Positions 56,001-64,000 of a DNA stretch of 64,000 nucleotides are shown in pieces. Under the pieces are notes generated by a model that was not told the origin of the DNA, ran no database searches, and worked only from the letters and a program-made list of their open reading frames with translations. The DNA is taken from assembly GCA_022393335.1 (NCBI GenBank), contig JAJEKB010020648.1:828508-892507 (forward strand), in the 5' to 3' direction. The stretch is from Macrotrachela quadricornifera (Eukaryota > Rotifera > Eurotatoria > Philodinida > Philodinidae). The translations under genes were made by a program, and so were the position numbers. The stretch's first letter is position 1. Each line of letters opens with the position of its first letter.

Positions 56001-59000
56001 TACTGAAAGCTACAGACAAACTGCTTTTACCAGTGAAAAGTTCATTCAGCGCTCTAAAAACCTGTTGTTTGGGTAATTATTTTGAACAGGACCGTCTGAT
56101 AACTGAAAATGATCGTTCTTGAATTATCGCTCTTGAACGATCTGCAAATACTATAGTTTGTAGTGACTTTTGTTAGTGCTTTTCTCAAACATGTGTCGGA
56201 GTTGAGTTTAGAATTCAGGTGAAATTGGAATAATATTCATAATATCGATGGCAAATGGGAATAAAAAAATATACGAAAAATATTCATATTTGTATATTGA
56301 TCTCTCAACTCGCTTACATGTAATTCAATAATATTAATTATATAAAAAAAATTTTTTTCAAATGAATCATTTAGAGAAATTTTTGTTGATGATTCAAACC
56401 TAAATAAACGAAAGCAAATTAGTATCAACGATTATCTAAAATCGAAATTTCAAATCATTTCCGTTTTCTAATAATTTTTTTACGATTCTTAAAATCTTAT
56501 ATTTTTGTGAGATAATCATTAGTTTTCAATGGAAAGTCCTTAAAATCTGGGTAAGCTCAAAGGAGTTTTGGATGGGTTCAGCCCCATTCGGTACCGCCGT
56601 TATAATCAGACTGATAAAGACTTTGTGAACTGCAAAAAGAAGAAGAATATAGTCAAGAAAAATTAGTCATCTTCGAACACATCACACGTTTTTAATCTAC
56701 CAACCTTATGATACTATTATTATCTGGCGATGGAACGTCTCCAACTGTGAGTCTGAGTTTTGAATGGGATATATACCAGTCTGTAGAGCTCGACGAGCTG
56801 ATTCTGACGGTGCTTCATTTGCGCAAGGTAAGACTCGAAACATCATCCGTGTAGCATGGCGCTATCGAAGCTTCACTATCTCTCTAGGATATGATTGACT
56901 TTTTTAGGAGTCCATTGGATGAAGCTACTCGAGTTTTAATAGAAAACTATATCTCAAATTTTAAAAAGAGTGTTGGAAAAGGATAGTCTCAAAAGAAAGT
57001 TCACCGTCGTGTTCCAGTACGAAAGAGAAGATCTGTAGTTCTGCTCTTCGTGAAAGTTTCTGAAGTTCGATTTTTTAAAATTTGAGATATAGTTTTCTAT
57101 TACAACTCGAGTAGCTCTATCCAATGGACTCCTAAAAAAGTCAATCATATCCTAACGAGATAGTGAAGCTTCGATAGCGCCATGCTACACGGCTGATGTT
57201 TCGAGTCTTACCCTGCGCAAATGAAGCTCCGTCAGGAGAACCACAACATACCATCAGAATCAGCTCATCGAACTCTACAAACTGGCATAAATCCCATTCA
57301 AAACTGAGACTCACAATTGAAGACGTTCCCTCGTAAAACGACACTATAATAGAATATCCCACACAAATGATGATTTTTCAGTTGAGAAATGAAAGATGAA
57401 AGTTGTGTTTACAACTATAGTTTAGAATTCGTTATTTGACGTAGGTGTATTTTCGTTTAACTGGTATATCAACTAACAATAATGAATTAACGGACTGTAA
57501 TTGTGCCCTTAATCCTCAATGTCAACGAGCAAGTTTCATTTACGATTGGAAAAATGTACCATTATGTGGTAGTGTGTCTAAAGCGTCTCCTACAATGCCA
57601 GGAATGATGATAGGATGTTCAGTCATGGATTCCCTTCTACTCTCTACACTCGAGTGTTTATATTCCGAATGTTGCCTAGCAATCATATATCATTATATAA
57701 ATAAAACATATCTAGAAAGATACACTGGTATACCATGGTTCAATGCTCATTCTCTTATTGATGATCCTGGGTTAAGCAGTTATCCTCCAGATAGTCCTGT
57801 CAAAATGTTAGTTAAAGAGATGATGATTGAACAATGGAATTTATCCATTTCATTTGAATCTTATTATGAAACATGTGTACCGACTCACTGTGCATATTCT
57901 GATCGAATGCATACATACAATTTGGCTGGAATATTGATGAAGCTAATAGCAACAATCAGTGGTCTAACTGCTGTATTACGCCTCATTACACCATTATTCG
58001 TTAACTTGGTCTTTCATTTATTGAAGCCGAAAATCAAGCGACAACGGCAAGGTAATTACCAATAACATATATAAGAAAAGCAACGGTTTATCTCTTTTGT
58101 GAAACCCGAACTGAAAAGAAGTATTCAAGTGTTTATGGGTAGAAATTTGCAACCGCTATACCGCCTCCCCCACAGACCGTTACCGACATAGCAGAACTAG
58201 GCATCACAGATCGTTACAGACAAGCTTGGAATATTGAAGAGGGTGATTAAAAGGTTTGAACCATCTCAAAGCGCTAGCAATTCAGCATAATTAGGTATCA
58301 CACAGCGTTATCGACTAGCTAGAGTTCGTCATAGATTGTTTTTCATTGAATCAGTAAATATACTATACAATTTAATCATAGGAAGTCTTTTATTTGCTTT
58401 ATGGAAATTGTAACAGATGTATTGTGTTTCATATTTTAATCCTGCAGCGATTTATCCTAACAGGTTTTTAAAACCGTGAGCTTTTTCGAAATTTGATCAT
58501 TACATCTTTTTCACGAAGATTCATGTTCATCGAGGTTCGAAGAATAACAAGATTAGCTCATCTGGTATGCGAACGACAATTATGGGAACATGAGGATTGA
58601 GGAGGATTTCTGGAAATTGTTTTAGGAGGATTAAGGAAGGGTATTATTATTTGCCGAAAAAAAGACATTTTTTTACACTTGGGACGCATCAGCATAGTTA
58701 AATCTAATGAAGTAAGAAGTTCAATTGAACCTGTGAGAATTTGCATGTAGATTTCTCAGCACTTAAAAAACAGAACATAATATGCGTTGATCAAGCGGTT
58801 TGTATATTCAGATAGCTACGCTGAAGAAGATTGGAAGGAGTTCTGAAGGAGATAATATATCTACTCATTAGCGGATCTTTGTTTTGATTGAGTCGTAAAT
58901 AAACAAAATCAGGTTTATGCGATCATTCTGCGACTTTGAATCGCAAAATCTTTGAAAGATTTCAAACCTTTTGGGCAAATAATTGTATAAAACTTTGAGA

Positions 59001-62000
59001 ATTTATGAGAACTGACAACTTTTGACCCAAGAAACTATAAGAAAACGATTTTTTCCATTCACATCGTATCCATGTCTTTCAGCTAGAAAAATTTAATATA
59101 GATGACTTATTTTATAGCAAATAAACTTTTAAGCACGTTTCATTTTGAAGAAAGGTAAGGTATGACATACAACGTTAGAACTCAGATGAATTTTTACGAG
59201 AGAACATACTTAGGTGTCCAAGCCCTTTAGGTTCCATCTTTTGACGATAGACAGACCTCAGCGATGTATGACAAAGCTCAAGAGGATTCGTGCCCTCGCG
59301 CCGTTGTTCCCGAGTTACGATCGTTTTACTCTAGTTTTTCCTCACGGCAAGGTATTTCAAAAAAATTCGATTGACCCAAGTCCGACCTGAAATTTTGCCC
59401 ATAGATAGGTTTCACTGGCACTAGATTGTTCTACAAGTATCAGCTAGAACGGATGTTTCCTTCACGAGATAATCGAATTTTAAAAAATCCTGCATTTTAT
59501 CGATCATTCGAAAAAAAGGTATGATGGAAAAAGGAAGAATGGAAAAACGTCGAAGAAAATAAGGAAAAATATAGAAAGAAAAAATATCGACGGGAAAAAT
59601 GTCGAAAGGAGAATAGTTGTCATACGTGACAAACATGTCGGATAGTTAATTATTCTTCTTTTGATTGACTGATGTGACCGATTGTTTTTATTATTGATTG
59701 TTAGAGTGTATGTTTTCGTTACTTCCAATATGTTGCCTACTCCATCCAACACCATTTTGTTTCTCACTTCGCAAAAAATGAAAAAGATGCAGAATTTAGA
59801 GAATTTCATCTTTAAATTGAGTAAAGCAACAAGTAACAAAAAATAATATCACTACTTTGACCAACAATATACTATGACAGTACACACAGATCATAATGAT
59901 ATTGTCCCAAATATTAAGGAAGATCATTGGGATCCACTGAGTCTGAAGGAATAAATTCTCACTCGTCTTCAAATTCACAAATATTCAAATACCATCCTGA
60001 TATTAGGTTTTTACCAAATGTACACAACGGGATGAGCATATATTTAATCATTTCTTGTTTCTAATGAAAGATGGTCTTACGGATCAGCGAAAAACAAAAA
60101 AAAACTACAAAAAAAATTGATGCACTCTGTGCTTATAATGATAATAGTGATATTATTGGCAACGAATTTTCAGAAGGTCTATCTTTTGTTATCGCCAAAA
60201 ATATCAAATCAAAAAAAGAAATGAGAAACGATCATTTTCTGTACATGATATTCAATCAGAGTGTTTACTAAACCCCCGTCGTAATAAAAGACTCCGGGTC
60301 TTCTATTATATTTCGCAAAACATCTTCAAATTTTCAGCCTTTTCCATGGTCAAAAACACAAAATCAATAGGGAAAATTTTCTGAAAGGGATCTTCTATTT
60401 TGCAGGGGGCGGTATTATTATTCATATTTTTCGTTTATTCAATGAATTTTATAATAAATTTATGCACATTGTTTCTGATAGTGAAATTGAACTTTCGACA
60501 TTTTCCTTCGTCATTTACCGTTTCGACGTTTTTCCTTTCTTCTTTTTTCCAGCCATTCGAAAAAAACTGATCTGCCTCGAAAACTTATTATCTCGTGAAG
60601 GAAAAATTCGTTCTAGCTGATACTTGTAGAACAATCTAGTGCCAGTGAGACCTATCTATGGGCAAAATTTCAGGTCAGACTTGGGTCAATCGAATTTTTT
60701 TGAAATACCTTGCCGTGAGGAAAAACTAGAGTAAAACGATCGTAACTCGGGAACAACGGCGCGAGGGCACGAATCCTCTTGAGCTTTGTCATACCTCACT
60801 GAGGTCTGTCTATCGTCAAAAGATGGAACCTAAAGGGCTTGGACACCTAAATATGTTCTCTCGTTAGTAATACAAAATAACCAACTTAGATAGAACTGCT
60901 TTTGTAGCTGTCATTTTTGGCGATCTCAAAACTCAGTAATGTCTGGAAAGTGTATCATCATATATGACAAGCATGCTCTCTGAGAATCCTATAGAATATG
61001 ACTGAGAGTTTGACGTAAAGTAATGGAAAATCAAGCAGTATTAGACTTTTGGAAGTGAGTTTTTGTGTGTTCATCGGCCAGAATGCTGCACAAAAGTATG
61101 TGACATACGAAAAAGACACCTGCATGACACGACACGTGAATTTCGATTAGATTGTATGCAACAGCTGCTGAGTTTTGAAACAAAAGTAACAAAAAGGAGG
61201 AAAAGGAGGAGCATTCACATACCAGGCTCATCGACAAAAATGTAAACATATTTATTGAGAATTCATTTTAGACTTTTTTAATAAGTCGTTTTCGAATCTA
61301 ACGATCAGTGACGTTCTGAATAGTGAATCTGCAAACTGAGTCATGAAAGTATTATGTGCATATTAATCTATGTTTCGTGACTATACAAAAAATAATCTTA
61401 TCTTCTCCTTTCAATGTAGTTCGCCCAACGTTGATCATTCGAGTCCAAATGTTATTGCGACAGTTGTGTGCATATTTGTACAGAAAACGTCTCGATCTAA
61501 ATATGTTTCCTTTACGCACATTTGGAAGTAATGTTGATCGAACAAGAGCCAAACGTCTCGGTCAATTGAGTACTCGTCTCTACATTGTTCTTCTTATGAT
61601 CAGTTTTGTGATTGCAACTCTCTATACTATCATTCAACCTCAACGTCTGACCAAAACTTTTGAAAAACCATCATTCGATTTCTACAAGCAGCTTCTGATA
61701 GATCACAATGACTCACTTCAATGTCCTTGTTCATCCATTTCATCGATGTATAAAGATTATGTCACAATTAAACCATCGTTTCATCAGGTAATCCAAAGCG
61801 GATATTATGAAGGTTCTCAAGAATAGAGTATAACCTCAAGTTTCTTTTCCAGACTAATTTTGAAATGTCACTCTCATATAGAAGCTAGATCATTATCTAT
61901 AATTTATTTTGCTTCGTAAAATTATTATATGATCATCTATTCCCTCATTTAGAATTAAAGATAATCAATAAAGAAGAAACCGTCTCGCTCTTTCTAACAT

Positions 62001-62549
62001 TTTCCAATATTAGTCTATTGCACAAAATTTGAAAACTTTACAGATATTTCGTCCTGAAAAGTAGGAAAATGATGAACGATAATCGTGAGAATTTTGAGAT
62101 CTACTTCATGGTCTGATATAATTCTTTTTTTTCACTTGGTATCTGATAGATCTGTTTGAATTCATTTGCTGTTGATCAATGGCGAAAGAAACTCACAGCT
62201 GGTCTTGTTCCTGATCTTTCTGTCTACGATGTGAAAGACTATCGTCGTTTTCTCTCAGCTCACCTACAATTTCTGACTGGATTATGTAATCTATCAATGC
62301 AATCAGTCAACGATGCCGTTTTGCAATTCCTTTCATCAGCATTGATCACTACTCAACTTCAATCGCTAGCAGTTTTTCAAACGCAAATTGATTCGCTCGT
62401 GATAAACAGTAAATCAAATGCTCCTACAACCATTGCTCGTCTTCTTGCTTTACTTCGAACAACAAATCACGGCAATGTTATCATATCAACATATGGAACA
62501 AATTTCGAATATTTCTTTCCTTTTTGGTGTCATCAGTATGTCGGTGGCG
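47259..62549 (+). CDS. Large modular membrane protein, three tandem units, nine exons (3' end not found)
   Basis: Exons: 47259-47421, 47902-48194, 48895-49488, 49543-49852, 49903-50040, 52494-53068, 57445-58051, 61420-61787, 62150-62549. Every junction is GT-AG and phase-compatible, giving at least 1,149 codons. Each unit repeats one plan: a basic cytoplasmic segment (RRFLRWCGERIRQYNLF; RRLIRGMKQLNLF; RQLCAYLYRKRLDLNMF), a TM helix, an ectodomain opening with LSCPCS/LKCPCS/LQCPCS and SFHPVC/TFHQVC/SFHQIC, then LLIEKWL/MMIEQWNLS plus paired Cys, and a second TM helix (YGGLVIILRLLAVSLVKLAF; SGLTAVLRLITPLFVNLVF). Unit 3 is seen only to its mid-ectodomain; a donor GTAAGG follows at 62550. I associate this plan with an uncharacterised family expanded in bdelloids. 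Three separate genes is the alternative, but units 2 and 3 then lack starts. Confidence 0.65.
48559..48680. mobile_element. 122-bp hAT-type MITE with perfect target duplication GATTTTTC
   Basis: It starts TAGGGATGCACCGG and ends CCGATGCATGCCTA. GATTTTTC flanks both sides (48551-48558 and 48681-48688). The interior is GGTGGACCGGT-rich and palindromic, with base composition unlike its surroundings. It sits in intron 2 of the modular gene. Confidence 0.93.
50041..52493 (+). other. Intron 5 of the modular gene (2.45 kb) with a foldback element
   Basis: Donor GTACGA, acceptor TTTCGTTTCAG. It holds the palindrome 50125-50588: arms share TAAGTC(T/C)CCATAGCCCTTCC, GACATTTTAGTA-like and TTAGCCTATGGC words, with the centre near 50350. 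The remaining 1.9 kb has no recognised feature. Confidence 0.6.
50125..50588. repeat. Foldback palindrome (GGAAGGGCTATGG family)
   Basis: Near-complete hairpin of about 465 bp with almost no loop. Internal words (GACCTGAGATTTTTC, AGGTCTATTGGTGAG) resemble the foldbacks at 59196-60864 (GACCTGAAATTTTGCCCATAG) and 63626-64000 (TCTGAAATTTTGCCCACAGA), so the three appear related. Confidence 0.75.
53348..53887. mobile_element. Probable mariner-type MITE (CAGGATGATCCACAA / CACCATCCTG)
   Basis: The ends CAGGATGATCCACAACTTTT and the inverse ...TTTCTGCACCATCCTG pair loosely and are flanked by TA on both sides (53346-53347 and 53888-53889). No gene. Confidence 0.55.
54481..55291. mobile_element. mariner-type MITE, 811 bp, TA target duplication
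   Basis: Terminal inverted repeats of about 140 bp start CAGGGTGGCGCAAAAGTTAC and end GTAACTTTTGCGCCACCCTG, flanked by TA on both sides (54479-54480, 55292-55293). The arms also contain AAGAGCGTGTTT and TGCATCTTTTCATGTGTTAT. The internal 0.5 kb is non-coding. Confidence 0.88.
55763..55978. mobile_element. hAT-type MITE, 216 bp, near-perfect target duplication
   Basis: It starts CAAGGATGTATCAGTG and ends CACTGATACATCCCTA; the right end is the canonical TAGGGATG form and the left end carries two substitutions. The flanks GTTTTTGC (55755-55762) and ATTTTTGC (55979-55986) match at 7 of 8 bases. Confidence 0.8.
56742..57329. repeat. Palindrome with 225-255-bp arms
   Basis: GGAACGTCT...GAGTCTGAGTTTTGAATGGGAT at the left is mirrored by ATCCCATTCAAAACTGAGACTC...AGACGTTCC at the right. 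The inner ends are AACTATATCTCAAATTTT / AAAATTTGAGATATAGTT around a spacer of about 105 bp. It lies in intron 6, ending about 115 bp before exon 7. Confidence 0.88.
58052..61419 (+). other. Intron 7 of the modular gene (3.4 kb) with a long-arm foldback
   Basis: Donor GTAATT, acceptor TTTCAATGTAG; phase 1. It contains the foldback 59196-60864. The sequence at 58080-59190 and 60870-61350 shows no recognised gene. Confidence 0.55.
59196..60864. mobile_element. Foldback element with 279-bp arms
   Basis: Left arm 59196-59474 (ACGAGAGAACATACTTAGGT ... TTCACGAGATAAT) and right arm 60586-60864 are near-perfect inverses, for example GCCCTCGCGCCGTTGTTCCC against GGGAACAACGGCGCGAGGGC. The 1.1-kb centre includes further imperfect inverted stretches (AAAACGTCGAA / TTCGACGTTTT) and no clear gene. 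Confidence 0.88.
61420..62549 (+). other. Unit 3 of the modular membrane protein, partial
   Basis: Exon 8 starts with the basic linker VRPTLIIRVQMLL, then LSTRLYIVLLMISFVIATLY (TM), LQCPCSSISSMYKDYVTIKP and SFHQ. Exon 9 continues ICLNSFAVDQWRKKL, FLTGLCNLSMQSVNDAVLQF and YGTNFEYFFPFWCHQYVG up to a GTAAGG donor. No further exon with LLIEKW-like or TM2 sequence is visible before 64000, so the gene runs off the window or is broken. Confidence 0.65.
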
Positions 62550-63163
62550 GTAAGGATGCCTGTGATTCGAAGATGAGATGATATGAAAGTTTCTGTGGAG
62601 AACATCGCCCTTGAACGAGGATATTTACATCAAAATTTTAGTACGGAAAAGTATATTCTGACAAAGCGTTAACTCACATGTCAGACATTCTACCAACTAC
62701 ATACTTGACAAAAAATATTGCTTAGAATATAAAAGATCAAATATTCTTGCTTAGTATAGATGAATAAGTATTGTGTAATTAGTAGATAAAATAATACATA
62801 GGGTGTCCAGTAAGTCGGTGGCCAACGAAAAATTTGAATATTTTCATTAGGCTTCAATAAAATGCGCTGACATTTTTTAGTTTTTACTGACGAAAGAATA
62901 ATATATACTCATGCGCATAAAGCGAACATACTTTGATTTACTATATTACTAAACAGCACCAAAATTATGGGGTATTCTTGTATTTGCTTATTAAACATCA
63001 TAGCTGTTGTGTAATGAGATAACATTTATACGAAAGAGATTGACCTTCGTTATACAAGTAAAAAATAAGGTCTTTTCATATGAAGGTTATACAAGTTCAA
63101 ACCTTCTTCTGTACAAAATATTGAATGGCAGCGTCTAGAAGAAATATTTAAAAGTCTCTATAC

Positions 63164-63455
63164 TAGGGGTGAGAATTTATTGTTATTGGTGCAAGTAACA
63201 ATAACTTTTTTTTCTAAAGATATTCTTTTCTAACCTTGTCGTATATCATAATCGTACTCGTTATATCAGCTTATACTTTAAAACGAATTTCCAATTTCTA
63301 TAGTGCTGATTCACACAGTATAAGGAAGCTAGAAGGTGGGTTGAGTTTTCATGAAAAAAAGTTATTTGTTATCTACCTTTTATTTATGACAAATAACTTT
63401 GAAAAAAAGTTATTGTTATTAATAACAATGAGATAACAATAACTTCTCACCCCTA
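63164..63455. mobile_element. hAT-type MITE with perfect target duplication CTCTATAC
   Basis: It starts TAGGGGTGAGAA and ends TTCTCACCCCTA, flanked by CTCTATAC at 63156-63163 and 63456-63463. The arms are made of GTTATTGTTATT / AATAACAATAAC words. Same end sequence as the elements at 3694 and 13976, but with a different simple repeat filling each. Confidence 0.93.
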
Positions 63456-63625
63456 CTCTATACAAATAGACTGCATTACATTATGGCCTAGAAAGGTTCT
63501 TACGAGGAATGATCCCCGACTGATAAATCGGTTTGGGGTTCGGACTCTGTGCATAAGATAGACCTTGGTGTGGTATGAAAAACGCCAAAAGGACAAATGC
63601 TATCAGAACTTCTGTCCAGATTTAT

Positions 63626-64000
63626 AGACAATTCACTGGAATTTTAGTCACTATTACGATATAGACCAGAAAATCGAATGACGGTATTTGATCTGAAATT
63701 TTGCCCACAGACAGGTCTATTTGTAAATAAGATGCAATGAAAAATTCGGCTCAAAGGGATGTTTTCTTCCTGAGATATTAAAATCTCAAAAAAACAGAAA
63801 ATATTAACATTTTTCGTGGGATATCAATGACTCTTCGGGACTTTAATATTTCGGGAAGAAAACATCCTTTTGAGCCGAATTTTTCGTTGCATCCTACTTA
63901 CAAATAGACCTATCTGTGGGCAACATCTCAGGTCAAAATACTGTCATTCGATTTTCTGGTATATACCATAATAAAGACTGAAATTCCAGTAGATTGTCTA
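63626..64000. repeat. Foldback palindrome at the window edge
   Basis: TAGACAATTCACTGGAATTT (63626) pairs with AAATTCCAGTAGATTGTCTA at 63981-64000. Inner words such as GAATGACGGTATTTGA, GCCCACAGACAGGTCTATTT and GAAAAATTCGGCTCAAAGGG have mirror partners. The arms may extend beyond the window on the right, since 63540-63625 also resembles the outer arm of the 50125 element. Confidence 0.8.

Larger units (their letters stand above)
53069..57444 (+). other. Intron 6 of the modular gene (4.4 kb) with four repeat elements
   Basis: Donor GTATGT, acceptor TTTGACGTAG. It contains mariner-type MITEs at 53348-53887 and 54481-55291, a hAT-type MITE at 55763-55978 and a palindrome at 56742-57329. No unrelated gene was found inside. 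Confidence 0.55.
52494..58051 (+). other. Unit 2 of the modular membrane protein
   Basis: Exon 6 begins inside a TM helix (SSMFILLLYTALNV), so it needs the upstream linker exon. It continues with SIPNPRLTTYKNL, LKCPCSNVTMPYSTI, FHQVCQSDFVNESWI and FRLLSILCQLINKTVDDTI. Exon 7 is 4.4 kb away and starts VYFRLTGIS, then DCNCALNPQC, MPGMMIGCSVMDSLLLSTLE, MMIEQWNLSISFESYYETC and TM2. Several N-glycosylation sequons (NVT, NES, NKT, NQT) support an extracellular location. Confidence 0.7.
62550..64000. other. Right-edge region: no further exon found, three repeats
   Basis: 62799 carries a solitary TAGGGTGTCCAGTAAGTCGG, a mariner-like end without a partner. A hAT-type MITE lies at 63164-63455 and a foldback at 63626-64000 that may continue past the window. 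No exon completing unit 3 was recognised. Confidence 0.45.

Noticed and set aside
63480..63545. Possible tRNA-like segment (CCCCGACTGATAAATCGGTTTGGGGTTCGG)
   Set aside because: It forms a small hairpin, but no acceptor stem, D-arm or T-arm with proper spacing was found.

Overview
The window is A+T-rich, intron-containing animal DNA that best fits a bdelloid rotifer (Adineta/Rotaria-like), probably a subtelomeric or otherwise repeat-loaded segment. The grounds are: Penelope-like retroelements of the endonuclease-less Athena type, with introns in the reverse transcriptase ORF and hammerhead ribozymes; many very short GT-AG introns (about 48-85 bp); GTGTGGG/GTGAGG-like G-rich tracts; a modular ADP-ribosyltransferase-TPR protein; NHL and EGF-7TM gene remnants; and a multi-unit membrane protein of a type I associate with bdelloids. 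The species call is inference.

Layout. 1-8.5 kb: a hAT transposase on the minus strand whose exons are separated by huge gaps, one holding a 751-bp hAT MITE. 8.5-15.8 kb: no gene; minisatellites with 34-, about 35- and 119-bp units, palindromes and two hAT-type MITEs. 16.3-18.6 kb: an intact two-exon ADP-ribosyltransferase gene. 18.7-29.1 kb: a dead mariner, then three Athena elements on the minus strand (a 3' fragment, an intact two-ORF copy and an intron-bearing copy with stops), three hammerhead motifs and a 51-bp minisatellite. 29.3-32.7 kb: gene fragments, one ending at a telomere-like hairpin. 32.8-34.0 kb: nested foldback. 34.9-36.7 kb: a three-exon PAN/EGF/FG-GAP secreted protein gene (minus). 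38.3-39.1 kb: NHL pseudogene. 40.3-43.6 kb: a full hAT transposon with recognisable ends. 44.7-45.0 kb: a small secreted cysteine-rich peptide gene (minus). 45.6 kb: a fourth hammerhead. 46.3-47.0 kb: a 307-bp-arm palindrome.

47.26 kb to the right edge is dominated by one large plus-strand gene. Nine exons, all joining in compatible phase, encode at least 1,149 residues made of three consecutive copies of one module: cytoplasmic basic segment, transmembrane helix, Cys-rich ectodomain, transmembrane helix. Its long introns (2.5, 4.4 and 3.4 kb) each contain one or more large inverted-repeat elements.

Host genes that look intact are the ADP-ribosyltransferase, the PAN/FG-GAP gene, the Cys-rich peptide gene and the modular membrane gene. 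Most of the rest is transposon-derived. Gene models come from reading splice sites and reading frames by eye; no homology search was run, and family names come from motif recognition.
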